NCBI GenBank assembly: GCA_019828565.1
Contig: JAHDYR010000029.1
Location: 115,509-179,508, forward strand
Direction of reading: 5' to 3'
From: Carpediemonas membranifera
Lineage: Eukaryota; Fornicata
Length of the DNA stretch: 64,000 nucleotides
The notes under the pieces are model-generated. The model saw only the letters and a program-made list of their open reading frames with translations, had not been told where the DNA came from and did no database searches. Position 1 is the stretch's first letter, and each line of letters starts with the position of its first letter. A program made the translations under genes and the position numbers. Positions 40,422 to 50,800 of this stretch are shown piece after piece.

Positions 40422-40452
40422 TGTGCTATTGAAGGGTCGAACAATGTGTTTA
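40422..40452 (-). repeat. 31-bp dispersed repeat (second copy at 12506-12536)
   Basis: Exact reverse-complement match over 31 bases to 12506-12536, including GAAGGGTCGAACAATGTG. After that the copies differ by a two-base gap and then diverge. It lies 215 bp from the Fanzor stop codon. Confidence 0.85.
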
Positions 40453-40632
40453 CTGAGGAGGTTTAGACCCGTGGTGGTGTAAATGGTCCAAACTATAGGG
40501 GATTTGAGTGCAACAACACATGGGTGCCGCGCAGGATTAGAATTGTTGAGTCCAAAACACACAGTGATCCAAGCAGCATCAGGATCGCATTGTGGTTCAT
40601 CATACTCTATCAATCGTGCGCTGCATATCACG

Positions 40633-40666
40633 CGCGCTGCAGCGCGTGCTTGCTCAACTTAGCAAG
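40633..40666 (-). ncRNA. Tandem hairpins abutting the Fanzor stop; possible guide-RNA scaffold remnant
   Basis: A perfect 14-bp palindrome CGCGCTGCAGCGCG (40633-40646) is followed by a 6-bp stem CTTGCT/AGCAAG with a six-base loop (40649-40666), which ends one base before the stop codon (40667-40669). TnpB and Fanzor guide RNAs overlap or follow the 3' end of the nuclease ORF, so the location fits; expression and guide function are conjecture. Confidence 0.3.
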
Positions 40667-41308
40667 TTAATGATAGTGAGGATGAGCACCTCTCTGGGAG
40701 TCGTAGTGGAAAGGAGATTGCTCTATCTGATCTGAAGTTGCATCGAAGGTGCACCAAAGGATGTTCTCGCTGGCGCTCTTATCTCGGTGAGAGAGATTGA
40801 GAAGTATGTCTCTCTGCTCGGGATGCCGACGTAGCCGTTCAACGCGCCATGGAGCTCCCTCGCACGCGGGATTCTGGCAGAGCATGGTGCGGTGTGTGTG
40901 CACCACACGTCTGAAGTGTGCTTTGCAGTATGGGCACACGATGGAAGTGCGGAATTCGGAGACCATCGTGACAGTCACGACGACGTTGTGCCGGAGCATT
41001 ATGCCAGGAAGTGCTCGAGCAAAGTGGCGGTACGGAGCACAGGAGGGAGTGCCGGCAGAACCGAACAGTGCAGCCCCATACGCGACTTCGAGGTGAATGG
41101 GCTCCGGGGGGCGCCCGCCGAGATCATCCAGGAGTTGACGTCCAGCCCGGGCGAAGTGCTTCAGGCGCAGACAGTGATTGGCAAAAGTCTCACGGCGGAA
41201 ACACTTTCTCGTCCCCTCGTTGATGATCTGAACGATGTTCTCATGGACAGACCTAATCGACTGTTTGAGAGCCTCTAGACTTGTCGTTTTGAACGATGCT
41301 GCGCTCAT
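40667..41308 (-). CDS. Truncated Fanzor/TnpB-like RNA-guided nuclease (C-terminal half)
   Basis: 213 residues from ATG 41308; the frame is closed by TAA three codons before a GTG at 41338. Visible landmarks in order: a helical stretch (35-65), a RuvC-II-like strand with Glu74 (IHLEVAYGAALFGSAG), the Fanzor-type segment with EFRTS (118-122), a zinc ribbon CPYC (Cys125, Cys128) and CQNPAC (Cys144, Cys149), and RuvC-III HRDKSASENI with Asp176. This order matches TnpB and its eukaryotic homologs, the Fanzors. The REC/WED part and RuvC-I Asp are missing, so cleavage activity is not expected; usual length is 400-700 residues. Whether it is a decayed transposon gene or a retained fragment is open. 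It diverges from CCT-beta across 182 bp. Confidence 0.68.
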   Translation of the reverse strand: MSAASFKTTSLEALKQSIRSVHENIVQIINEGTRKCFRRETFANHCLRLKHFARAGRQLLDDLGGRPPEPIHLEVAYGAALFGSAGTPSCAPYRHFARALPGIMLRHNVVVTVTMVSEFRTSIVCPYCKAHFRRVVHTHRTMLCQNPACEGAPWRVERLRRHPEQRDILLNLSHRDKSASENILWCTFDATSDQIEQSPFHYDSQRGAHPHYH

Positions 41309-41490
41309 ATTCACGAGGGGGTGGCAGTGTAGCCACACTTAGCGAGAACGCCAGATACACTCTGCCCGTCTGGGCGGCGGATCGTGTAGCCGTCCAGCCT
41401 ACAGCCTAAGCCTTCTTCGCATGAACCCCCGGTAAACACCTCTAAACGCTACAACATGAGAAACCATAAGCTGCGAAATATTGATTGAGC

Positions 41491-43093
41491 ATGTCCAGTG
41501 GAAACGTGCTCAAGTCAGAGGCTTCTGAAGAAAGGGGAGAGTTTTCCCACCAATCAACGTTCATTGGCGCTATTGCTATTGCCGATATGCTCAAGACGAC
41601 GCTCGGGCCCCTTGGCATGGACAAAATTCTCCAAAGCATGAGTGGTGTTGATTCCCTGACCATCACGAACGATGGAGCGACTATCCTGAGCTCTCTTTCT
41701 GTCGATAACCCCGCTGCGAGAGTTCTGATCAACCTCTCCACCACACAGGATCAAGAGATTGGTGACGGCACCACGAGCGTTGTCGTCTTCGCTGGTGAGC
41801 TCCTGCGCATGGCCGAGCAGCTCATTGCCCGCGGTATCCCCGTTCCCGTCATCCGCGAGGGCTACCAGCGTGCCTCTGCGGCCGCCCTTGCTGCGTTGAC
41901 TGAAAGCGCCAATGCCAACGACGGGAGCGAGGAGGCGTTCAGAGAGGAGCTCTTCCGCATCGCCATGACGACTTTGTCGAGCAAGATCCTCAACGTCGAC
42001 AAGAAGTTCTTCGCCAACATGGCCGTGGACGCCGTTCTTCGTCTGGGCGGGTCGACGAACCTCGCCAACATCCAGATCATCAAGAAGCTCGGCAAGACGA
42101 TGGAAGACTCCTTCCTCGACGAGGGCTTCATCCTTGACAAGCAGATCTCCGTCGGCTGCCCCGTAGACCTCAAGGCCGAGGACCCGGAGCACCCTCTGCG
42201 AGTCCTCGTCGCCAACACCTCTATGGACGCCGACAAGGTCAAGATCTTCGGCTCTAAGGCCAAGGTCTCGGGCGCCACCGAGCTGGCCGCCATCGAGTCC
42301 GAAGAGCGTCGCCGCATGCGCGACAAGTGCGCCCGCATCATGAAACACGATATCAACTGCTTCGTCAACCGCCAGCTTGTCTACAACCAGGCCGAGGAGG
42401 AGTTCGCGGCGAAGGGCGTGATGTGCATCGAGCACGCCGACTTCGACGGCATCGAGCGTCTCTCGCTCGTTCTCGACGCCGACATTCTCTCGACGTTCGA
42501 CACTCCCGAGAAGGCCAGGGTTGGCACGTGCCAGCGCATCCACGAGATCATGATCGGCGAGGACAAGCTCATCCGGTTCGCGGGCGTCCCCAAGAACCAG
42601 GCCTGTACCATCGTCCTCCGCGGCGCCTCCAAGCACCTCCTCGACGAGGCTGAGCGTTCCCTGCACGACGCCCTCGCCGTTCTCTCGCAGACGGTGAAGG
42701 ACAGGCACACATGCCTCGGCGCGGGCAGCTCCGAGATGCTCATGTCGCTCGCCGTCTCCCCGCGAGGCCGACGAGCGCGAGGACCTGACCCAGGTTGCGA
42801 TGAGGTCCTTCTCTCAGGCCCTCGAGAACATCTGCTTCATCCTCTGCGAGAACGCCGGGCTTGACGCCAACACCATCGTCGCGAAGCTGCACGCTGCCCA
42901 CGCTGGCGGGCACAAGACTGCTGGCATCGACATTGTGAACGGCTGCGTCGGTGATGCCCGCGAGCTTGGCATCGTCGAGGCCCTGAAGTCGAAGCGCCAG
43001 ATGGTCATGTCCGCGACGGAGGCGGCGTCCCAGCTTCTCAAGGTCGACAACATCATCCGGTGCGCGCCCCGCGAGCGGCAGCAGGGCCAGTAA
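41491..43093 (+). CDS. CCT2: T-complex chaperonin subunit beta (CCT2), with one-base frameshift
   Basis: Start ATG 41491 (MSSGNVLKSEASEERGE). Group II chaperonin motifs: TLGPLGMDKIL, NDGATIL, DQEIGDGTTSVVVFAGELL (ATPase Asp), GAGSSEMLM, and the C-terminal VDNIIRCAPRER, which is characteristic of the beta subunit. At about 42758-42761 a run of four Cs (GTCTCCCCGCGAG) has one base too many: the first frame ends in nonsense at 42864, while the correct C-terminal third (READEREDLTQVAMRSFSQA onward) continues in another frame to 43093. Allowing for this, the protein is 533 residues, the expected size. No plausible intron explains it; a sequencing error is likeliest. It folds actin and tubulin in the CCT ring. 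Confidence 0.92.
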
Positions 43094-43286
43094 ATATTGC
43101 CGTTTATTGTACGATCATCAGTCGTTGCGAATGTTCGGCTGAGAGCTGAAACAGGTGACTTGGTATTGCTATCTGTCGGTACCGGTGCCTGCTCCATGTG
43201 TCCGCTGACCTGTCCTGCGTGCGGATAATCAAATTTCACTCAGAAAATGATCTCGTCAACGAATAGCGAATCCAGCGAACCAGGGC

Positions 43287-46200
43287 ATGTACCCGGCTGG
43301 AACTGCACTTTCAGCCGCTGTGGATGCAAATCCAGCATCGCAGCATCAGCCGGCAGCTCTCCAGGCTGCAATAGTTCAGGCACCAGCGTTACAAGGGAAC
43401 TCAAGCATCGCCGGCGTTGATATCGATCGCATCCGTCAGCGTCTTGATCCCGAGCACAGAGCACAATTGGATGAGATTCTCGCTACTCAACGGAGACCAG
43501 CACCACCACCCCCGGTGGAGAACAAGAGCAACGTCCTGCAGGTCGAGATCGAGCGCACCAAGGAGGACCGCGATCGGGTACTTGGCCGCTACCCGCCTGC
43601 GGACAAGCGCACCGAGGACGAGCAGGCTCGGTACGACAAGCTGAAGGCCCACTACGACGCCCTCATCAGCCGTATGTCCTCGGCCCACGACAAGGACGCC
43701 ACCCGCACCGCACCGCCGCCGCAGCAGACCCCACAGCCGCCGCCCCCGGTGCTCCCAGCTCCCCAGCCGAAGCCCCAGTCCGCAGGCGCGGCCGCGGTCG
43801 CCAGTGCCAACGCCAACAGCGTCGTGCCTCGTGCCACAGCCCTTGTTGCCCCCAAGCCTGAGCTTGGCACCCAGACCGCCAACCGCCCCGTGAACCCGCT
43901 CATGGAGGCCCGGCAGTTCCTGGGATTCATCCAGGAGAAGTACCGGCATGATTCAGAGGTGTACGCGGAGTTCGTCAAGTCCATGCAGGATTACCGCCGC
44001 AAGGTACTATCGACACTAGAGGTGGTGATGAAGTTCCGGCAGTTGGTCGGGGCGGACCCCTCGATCCTGACGAAGTTCAACGCCTTCCTGCCCGAGAAGT
44101 ACCGCTTCGACGACCAAGGGAACTATTCCGAGCACGTCAAGGCCAAGATGAAGAAGCGTCACATCTTGGACTCCACCCCCGCCCCGACCGAGACCCGCGC
44201 CGCAGTGGCCGCGGCCGTGACTAAGTCTGCCCCAGCTCCCCGACCGATCCCGGACGAGCCTGGTCCCGAGTTCAACTTCTCAGAGGAGACCCGGATGACT
44301 ATGATGCGGGTTGCCCGAGATTACATCATGCTGGTACGTCGCAAGCTGTTCGGGCCGGCGGTGTCAGAGACCGTTGCCGCCAAGGACCAGAAGCTGTACA
44401 ATGCATTCCTGGACGTCCTCAAGCAGTACCGTCAGCAGCAGATCAGGACGCTGGGCGTGGTGCAGACGATCGACACGCTCTTCAGAAGCCACCCCGACCT
44501 CCGCCACGGCTTCCTGGTCTTCCTGCCCGAGGACTGGAAGCAGTACACGATCGACACGTACAACTGGCCCGCCACTGAGGATGAGGCCCAGGAGCAGGTC
44601 GCCAAGCAGGCCGCCAAGGGCAGGAAGCGCCGCAAGCAGTACGTGTACTACGCCGAGTCTGGGTCCGAGGACCTCGACGAGGAGATCAACGCCGCCCGGG
44701 CCGCCGCATCCAGGTCTTCCCGACGCCGCCAACTCGCGGCCAAGACAGTTGTGGTCAACCCGCCCTCGCCGGTCCCCACCCGCGAGCGGATGCCGCACTC
44801 AGACTGGTTCTCCTATGCCCTGTACACTGTGATCGAGGACGCCATGGCCGACGCCTTCCTGCAGTACTCCAAGGAGAACGTCAGCGACGACGTCATGACC
44901 CAGCTGGGGCCTCTGTATGTCTTTGACGAGTCCGGCACGATCGTCTCAGTCCACAAGGAGGGTTGGGCTGCCTGCTTCGCGGAGGTCATCTGCAACGGCC
45001 TGCTCCAGGCCAAGACGCTTCAGACCCACATGGAGTTCTTCGACGAGCACAAGCCGGCCTTCATGGCGCTCTTCCAGCCCTTCACAGCGACCAACGTGCT
45101 CGAGCAGTACGACATGACGCCCACCACCATGTTTGACGAGCTCTCGATCCTCTTCACCAACACCGACCTGGTCGATCCCCGCCTCATGGTCGGCCGCAGC
45201 ACCGCCCTCAAGGCTAGGGGCTCCCTCGCCATCAAGCTGCAGCAGTACCTCGACGCCCGGTCCCAAACCCCCGATGCAGAGGGGCAGGAGGAGGCTGACA
45301 CTGCAGATTACGCCCTCTACCACCCCATCGGGCTCTACGGCGCCTCCGTGGACGCCCTGCTGCGGTTGTCGAACGACACTGGCCGGCACCTCGCCCCCTT
45401 CGACGCCCGTATCCGGGAGCTGACAGTCTCCCGGCCGGTGGAGCCCGACCCCTTCGCCACGCTGCTCCGCCTCATCCCACACGACATGGTCACCCGCAGC
45501 GGCGTGTACAAGGCGAAGAAGCCCCACCGCCAGACGGTCATCGACCGCCTCCGCACGTGGCAGCGGCACGACCGGTCCTACGTCAAGCAGCCCGACAGCG
45601 AGCGGGCCCCCGTGTCCACCGGCATGGACAGCGTCGGGGAGTCTGTGCTCAACACAACGTACCGCACCATCCCGTACTACGCCTTCGACGAGCTCGATAA
45701 GACCGACAAGAAGGCCAAGGCCGCCGCTGAGTTCGACGAGGAGGCTGCCTCGCGCCACTCTGCCTCCAACGTCTGCGTCACCAACGCCGCCTGCGACGAC
45801 CTCGCCTTGCTCGAGGACGAGCGCCTCGTGCACGACATCCACATCAAGCGGACTGAGATCGTCCTCGACAAACTCAAAGCGTACCAGCGCGTCCGGCCCA
45901 CGACGCCCGGCATCCTCGGCGACGTCGACATCCACCACCTCTCCTTCATCTACGGCCCCAGCGCCCCCGAACTGATGGAGCTCATCCGGACCCGACCAGA
46001 CAAGGTCGTGCCCGTGCTCGTCAGCAGACTCGAGGCCAAACTCGAGTTGATGCGGTCGCAGGTGGACGATCTCATGGGGACGTGGTACAGGAGGGCGGCC
46101 ATCGCCTGGCCCCGGTCCTGCGATCTCGAGGGCAACAGGTTCAGATACAGGGACCGCCGCACACTCAACGCCCGCACGCTGCTGCTCGACCTCCTGTTCC

Positions 46201-47699
46201 GCACGGAGCACACCGCGGCGGACTCGGACAAGGAGGTGCGGCACGACTGGCTCGCACAGTCGAACTACGTGACCCACCTCATGTCCGTCCAGGGCAAGGA
46301 GCTCGACGAGTGGAGCACGTTCGACATCTGCACGCACCTAGACGACCTGGCCCCCACGCGACCCGTGTCCCAGCGGTGGCCCGACCTCTCTGTCGCCTCG
46401 ACACTGCGGTCCATGCCTACGGAGGAGGAGGTCGCCGCCTCGGGATTCACCATCTCCATCGAGGGCGCACGCAAGGTCAGACGCCTCCTGCGGGATGACC
46501 TCGGCCAGTTCCTCGGGCTCGACCAGGAGACCGTCTCCTCTGGCCTGGTCGACGGCAACGACGCCCGCACCGCCGCTGCCCCCAAGACCTCCAGGGCCTA
46601 CCGCGCCCTATTCACAGTTGCCGAGCAGGCCCAGTCGGCCCCCAACTCACCAGAGCACGAGCGGGACGACGACGCGTTCACACCCGACGGCGAGGCGGAC
46701 ACGATCCGGCTGAAGACGAGGCCACGGCGTGCTCGCCGGTCGATGCCCGAGAAGCGCCCCCACATGGCGAACGACGAGGACTCTCTGGACGACCGCGACG
46801 ACGAGTCGGACCCCCGCGCCCGCAGTGACGCTGAAGCCCCCGCCGCCCAAACTGTGGCCGCCACAGAGGCGTTTAACCTCCGCGCCGTCGTTACGGCACT
46901 CCAGGCGAACTCCACGCCCGGCACCCTACCCGCGCTTGCCCTCAACACCACCTCCGCGGACGCCGTGCGGGCAGCGGTGCACTGCGTCATCACCACGGCC
47001 TCAAGCAACAACAAGGCGCCGTGCCAGTACGTCTGCGCCGCTGTGGGCAACCGTCTGCTCGCCCCCGATGCCGAGGACGTCACCATGGTGGTCTCTGCCC
47101 CGCTGTACGCCATGATCCGCATGGTGTGGGCCCTGGCGAGTCGGTTCGACCTCGTCGTGGATGCCGCGGCCAGCAACATCCGCGACAGGTTCAAGGGCCT
47201 GGCGCCCGAGGTCTTCGTCCAGCGTTGCCGCGACAGCATCCCCGTCGACCCCGATCCCGCTGTGCCGGAGGGCGAGGCCGGCATCCGCATGGCCACCCGG
47301 GACGACATCATCGCCCACAAGCGCGCCCCCCAGACCTTCGTAGAGATCGAGCGCAAGCCTGTGAGCCGCAGCGACATCCTGCAGGAGTGCCAGCGGTCGA
47401 TCGAGCGGGTCTGCTCGAACCACGTCGAGCAGGCCGAGTTCGAGGACCACGGGCGGGCTGTGTGCGGGCCCCACGCCTATCCCATATGGACAGCACGGCG
47501 CCTCATCAGCCACGTCCAGAAGCTCGCCACGAACCTCTATGCGTGCCCCTGGTCGCGCTGGCAGCTCGCTCTGTTGGCCGGTGCTGACGAGGGTGACAGC
47601 GGTCTACCCTTCCCTTCTCTATCAACGGCGAAGGATGACGCGCCCAACTTTGTGGCGATTGAGAAGAAGGCCGGCATGCTTGGGGCCTGGCTGGTTTGA
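43287..47699 (+). CDS. SIN3: SIN3 corepressor scaffold
   Basis: 1,470 residues in one exon. PAH1 at about 203-272 (ARQFLGFIQEKYRHDSEVYA to FNAFLPEKYRF). PAH2 at about 335-415 (VARDYIMLVRRKLFG to HPDLRHGFLVFLPEDW). The HDAC-interaction region runs from about 788 (NTTYRTIPYYAFDE), through ACDDLALLEDERLVHDIHIKRT, to DKVVPVLVSRLEAKLELMRSQVD (about 940), then the Sin3 C-terminal domain to the end. SIN3 tethers class I histone deacetylases to repressors through its PAH domains. Only two PAH domains are evident, against three or four in animals and yeast. Linkers are Pro/Gln- and acid-rich. Neighbouring chromatin gene: HP1-like at 55.9 kb. Confidence 0.92.
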   Translation: MYPAGTALSAAVDANPASQHQPAALQAAIVQAPALQGNSSIAGVDIDRIRQRLDPEHRAQLDEILATQRRPAPPPPVENKSNVLQVEIERTKEDRDRVLGRYPPADKRTEDEQARYDKLKAHYDALISRMSSAHDKDATRTAPPPQQTPQPPPPVLPAPQPKPQSAGAAAVASANANSVVPRATALVAPKPELGTQTANRPVNPLMEARQFLGFIQEKYRHDSEVYAEFVKSMQDYRRKVLSTLEVVMKFRQLVGADPSILTKFNAFLPEKYRFDDQGNYSEHVKAKMKKRHILDSTPAPTETRAAVAAAVTKSAPAPRPIPDEPGPEFNFSEETRMTMMRVARDYIMLVRRKLFGPAVSETVAAKDQKLYNAFLDVLKQYRQQQIRTLGVVQTIDTLFRSHPDLRHGFLVFLPEDWKQYTIDTYNWPATEDEAQEQVAKQAAKGRKRRKQYVYYAESGSEDLDEEINAARAAASRSSRRRQLAAKTVVVNPPSPVPTRERMPHSDWFSYALYTVIEDAMADAFLQYSKENVSDDVMTQLGPLYVFDESGTIVSVHKEGWAACFAEVICNGLLQAKTLQTHMEFFDEHKPAFMALFQPFTATNVLEQYDMTPTTMFDELSILFTNTDLVDPRLMVGRSTALKARGSLAIKLQQYLDARSQTPDAEGQEEADTADYALYHPIGLYGASVDALLRLSNDTGRHLAPFDARIRELTVSRPVEPDPFATLLRLIPHDMVTRSGVYKAKKPHRQTVIDRLRTWQRHDRSYVKQPDSERAPVSTGMDSVGESVLNTTYRTIPYYAFDELDKTDKKAKAAAEFDEEAASRHSASNVCVTNAACDDLALLEDERLVHDIHIKRTEIVLDKLKAYQRVRPTTPGILGDVDIHHLSFIYGPSAPELMELIRTRPDKVVPVLVSRLEAKLELMRSQVDDLMGTWYRRAAIAWPRSCDLEGNRFRYRDRRTLNARTLLLDLLFRTEHTAADSDKEVRHDWLAQSNYVTHLMSVQGKELDEWSTFDICTHLDDLAPTRPVSQRWPDLSVASTLRSMPTEEEVAASGFTISIEGARKVRRLLRDDLGQFLGLDQETVSSGLVDGNDARTAAAPKTSRAYRALFTVAEQAQSAPNSPEHERDDDAFTPDGEADTIRLKTRPRRARRSMPEKRPHMANDEDSLDDRDDESDPRARSDAEAPAAQTVAATEAFNLRAVVTALQANSTPGTLPALALNTTSADAVRAAVHCVITTASSNNKAPCQYVCAAVGNRLLAPDAEDVTMVVSAPLYAMIRMVWALASRFDLVVDAAASNIRDRFKGLAPEVFVQRCRDSIPVDPDPAVPEGEAGIRMATRDDIIAHKRAPQTFVEIERKPVSRSDILQECQRSIERVCSNHVEQAEFEDHGRAVCGPHAYPIWTARRLISHVQKLATNLYACPWSRWQLALLAGADEGDSGLPFPSLSTAKDDAPNFVAIEKKAGMLGAWLV

Positions 47700-47828
47700 A
47701 TAAAGCTTGATGATGTCGTTTTCACGCGATGGCAAGCAAATGGGTGGGGGTTTGGCTTGGTTTCTACTGTTTACTGGTACCATAAATCAAAAATGTAATT
47801 TTCCGATCGAAAAATTTTGAAGCGCTAC

Positions 47829-50800
47829 ATGGTGGAAGTGCTGGACGCAGTGGTTATCAGTGGATCCATAACAATACTACTTCTGATTCTAGTACTTGCA
47901 TTCTTTTTAACCTGTAGTTTAGTGTTCCTAGTCATGTTCTGTAGCATTCATTTCCTTATCCGCAGAAAGAAGCGGAAGATCCTTAATCCGAACAGATCCG
48001 CGCAACAAGCGCAATCAGCTGATGTTCAACAAACCGCAGGGCTTGCGGAGAGTCCTGTTTCTCAATCCCAGCCCTCAGAGTACGCCGAGGAGTACCCCCC
48101 TGTCGAGGACATGGCCGAGCTGCCTGGAGTCGTGGCGGATGTCGCAGCAGCACCGGTAATCATGCATCCCATGAGTTACAGAGGAGATTTCACACCACCG
48201 GAGTCACCCACCCCCGCCGAGCCCGTCAAGAAGGCCGTGCCAAAGCGCGATGAGGCTGACGATATTCGTCCCGGCGTGGTTGTTTCCGATGCTGTGGCTC
48301 AACCCCATCCCGAAGAGATCAAGCCAGCGTCGCCCGGCCCCGCTGCGAAGCGGTCCGTTAGGTTTGGCGACGAGCTTGTTGCTGAGACCGTAACTGAAGA
48401 CGCTGTGGCTCAACCCCATCCCGAAGAGATCAAGCCAGCGTCGCCCGGCCCCGCTGCGAAGCAACCCGTCAGATTTGGCGATGAGCTTGTCGCCGAGGTC
48501 GTTACCGACAATGCCATGCCCCGCGGCCCTCGTCTTGACGAGATCAGACCCAGCTCGCCCAACCCTGCTGCCAAGCGTCCTGTCAACTTTGGCGACGAGC
48601 TTGTTGCTGAGGCGGTCACCGACGATCATATGCCGGTTGACGACGATGTCGACGAGATCCGCGCCTCGCCAAGCCCTGCACACCCGATGAGCTTTGTTGA
48701 CGACCTCGAGACTGCTGCCGCTGACTCTCGCTCTGCCGTGAAGTCTGCCGTCCAGATGGATGGCTCGCATGATGTTGGCGCCATCCGCCCCGGCGTGGTT
48801 GTTTCCGATGCTGTGTCCCACGCTCAGCCCGGCGAGATCAGACCCGACTCACCCGGCCCCGCTGCGAAGCAACCCGTCAGATTTGGCGATGAGCTTGTCG
48901 CCGAGGTCGTTACCGACAATGCCATGCCCCGCGGCCCTCGTCTTGACGAGATCAGACCCAGCTCGCCCAACCCTGCTGCCAAGAGCGACTCGGCCGAGTT
49001 CAGCTCCGCAGTCAGGTCGACTGTCCAGACTGCTCAGATGGACGGCATGCGCGACATGGGCGCCATCCGCCCCGGCGTGGTTGTTTCCGACGCTGTGTCC
49101 CACGCTCAGCCCGGCGAGATCAGACCCGACTCACCCGGCCCCGCTGCGAAGCAACCCGTCAGATTTGGCGATGAGCTTGTCGCCGAGGTCGTTACCGACA
49201 ATGCCATGCCCCGCGGCCCTCGTCTTGACGAGATCAGACCCAGCTCGCCCAACCCTGCTGCCAAGAGCGACTCGGCCGAGTTCAGCTCCGCAGTCAGGTC
49301 GACTGTCCAGACTGCTCAGATGGACGGCATGCGCGACATGGGCGCCATCCGCCCCGGCGTGGTTGTTTCCGACGCTGTGTCCCACGCTCAGCCCGGCGAG
49401 ATCAGACCCGACTCACCCGGCCCCGCTGCGAAGCAACCCGTCAGATTTGGCGATGAGCTTGTCGCCGAGGTCGTTACCGACAATGCCATGCCCCGCGGCC
49501 CTCGTCTTGACGAGATCAGACCCAGCTCGCCCAACCCTGCTGCCAAGAGCGACTCGGCCGAGTTCAGCTCCGCAGTCAGGTCGACTGTCCAGACTGCTCA
49601 GATGGACGGCATGCGCGACATGGGCGCCATCCGCCCCGGCGTGGTTGTTTCCGACGCTGTGTCCCACGCTCAGCCCGGCGAGATCAGACCCGACTCACCC
49701 GGCCCCGCTGCGAAGCAACCCGTCAGATTTGGCGATGAGCTTGTCGCCGAGGTCGTTACCGACAATGCCATGCCCCGCGGCCCTCGTCTTGACGAGATCA
49801 GACCCAGCTCGCCCAACCCTGCTGCCAAGAGCGACTCGGCCGAGTTCAGCTCCGCAGTCAGGTCGACTGTCCAGACTGCTCAGATGGACGGCATGCGCGA
49901 CATGGGCGCCATCCGCCCCGGCGTGGTTGTTTCCGACGCTGTGTCCCACGCTCAGCCCGGCGAGATCAGACCCGACTCACCCGGCCCCGCTGCGAAGCAA
50001 CCCGTCAGATTTGGCGATGAGCTTGTCGCCGAGGTCGTTACCGACAATGCCATGCCCCGCGGCCCTCGTCTTGACGAGATCAGACCCAGCTCGCCCAACC
50101 CTGCTGCCAAGAGCGACTCGGCCGAGTTCAGCTCCGCAGTCAGGTCGACTGTCCAGACTGCTCAGATGGACGGCATGCGCGACATGGGCGCCATCCGCCC
50201 CGGCGTGGTTGTTTCCGACGCTGTGTCCCACGCTCAGCCCGGCGAGATCAGACCCGACTCACCCGGCCCCGCTGCGAAGCAACCCGTCAGATTTGGCGAT
50301 GAGCTTGTCGCCGAGGTCGTTACCGACAATGCCATGCCCCGCGGCCCTCGTCTTGACGAGATCAGACCCAGCTCGCCCAACCCTGCTGCCAAGAGCGACT
50401 CGGCCGAGTTCAGCTCCGCAGTCAGGTCGACTGTCCAGACTGCTCAGATGGACGGCATGCGCGACATGGGCGCCATCCGCCCCGGCGTGGTTGTTTCCGA
50501 CGCTGTGTCCCACGCTCAGCCCGGCGAGATCAGACCCGACTCACCCGGCCCCGCTGCGAAGCAACCCGTCAGATTTGGCGATGAGCTTGTCGCCGAGGTC
50601 GTTACCGACAATGCCATGCCCCGCGGCCCTCGTCTTGACGAGATCAGACCCAGCTCGCCCAACCCTGCTGCCAAGCGTCCTGTCAACTTTGGCGACGAGC
50701 TTGTTGCTGAGGCGGTCACCGACGATCATATGCCGGTTGACGACGATGTCGACGAGATCCGCGCCTCGCCAAGCCCTGCACACCCGATGAGCTTTGTTGA

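Larger units (their letters stand above)
40256..40666. other. Intergenic flank of the Fanzor remnant
   Basis: 411 bp between the ODAD4 stop and the stop codon of the Fanzor remnant, so it is the 3' flank of that element. It holds the 31-bp repeat at 40422-40452 and two hairpins at 40633-40666. No ORF of its own. Confidence 0.6.

Noticed and set aside
42750-42790. An intron explaining the CCT-beta frameshift
   Set aside because: The only GT...AG span fitting the frame would be about 13 nt and would remove conserved residues.
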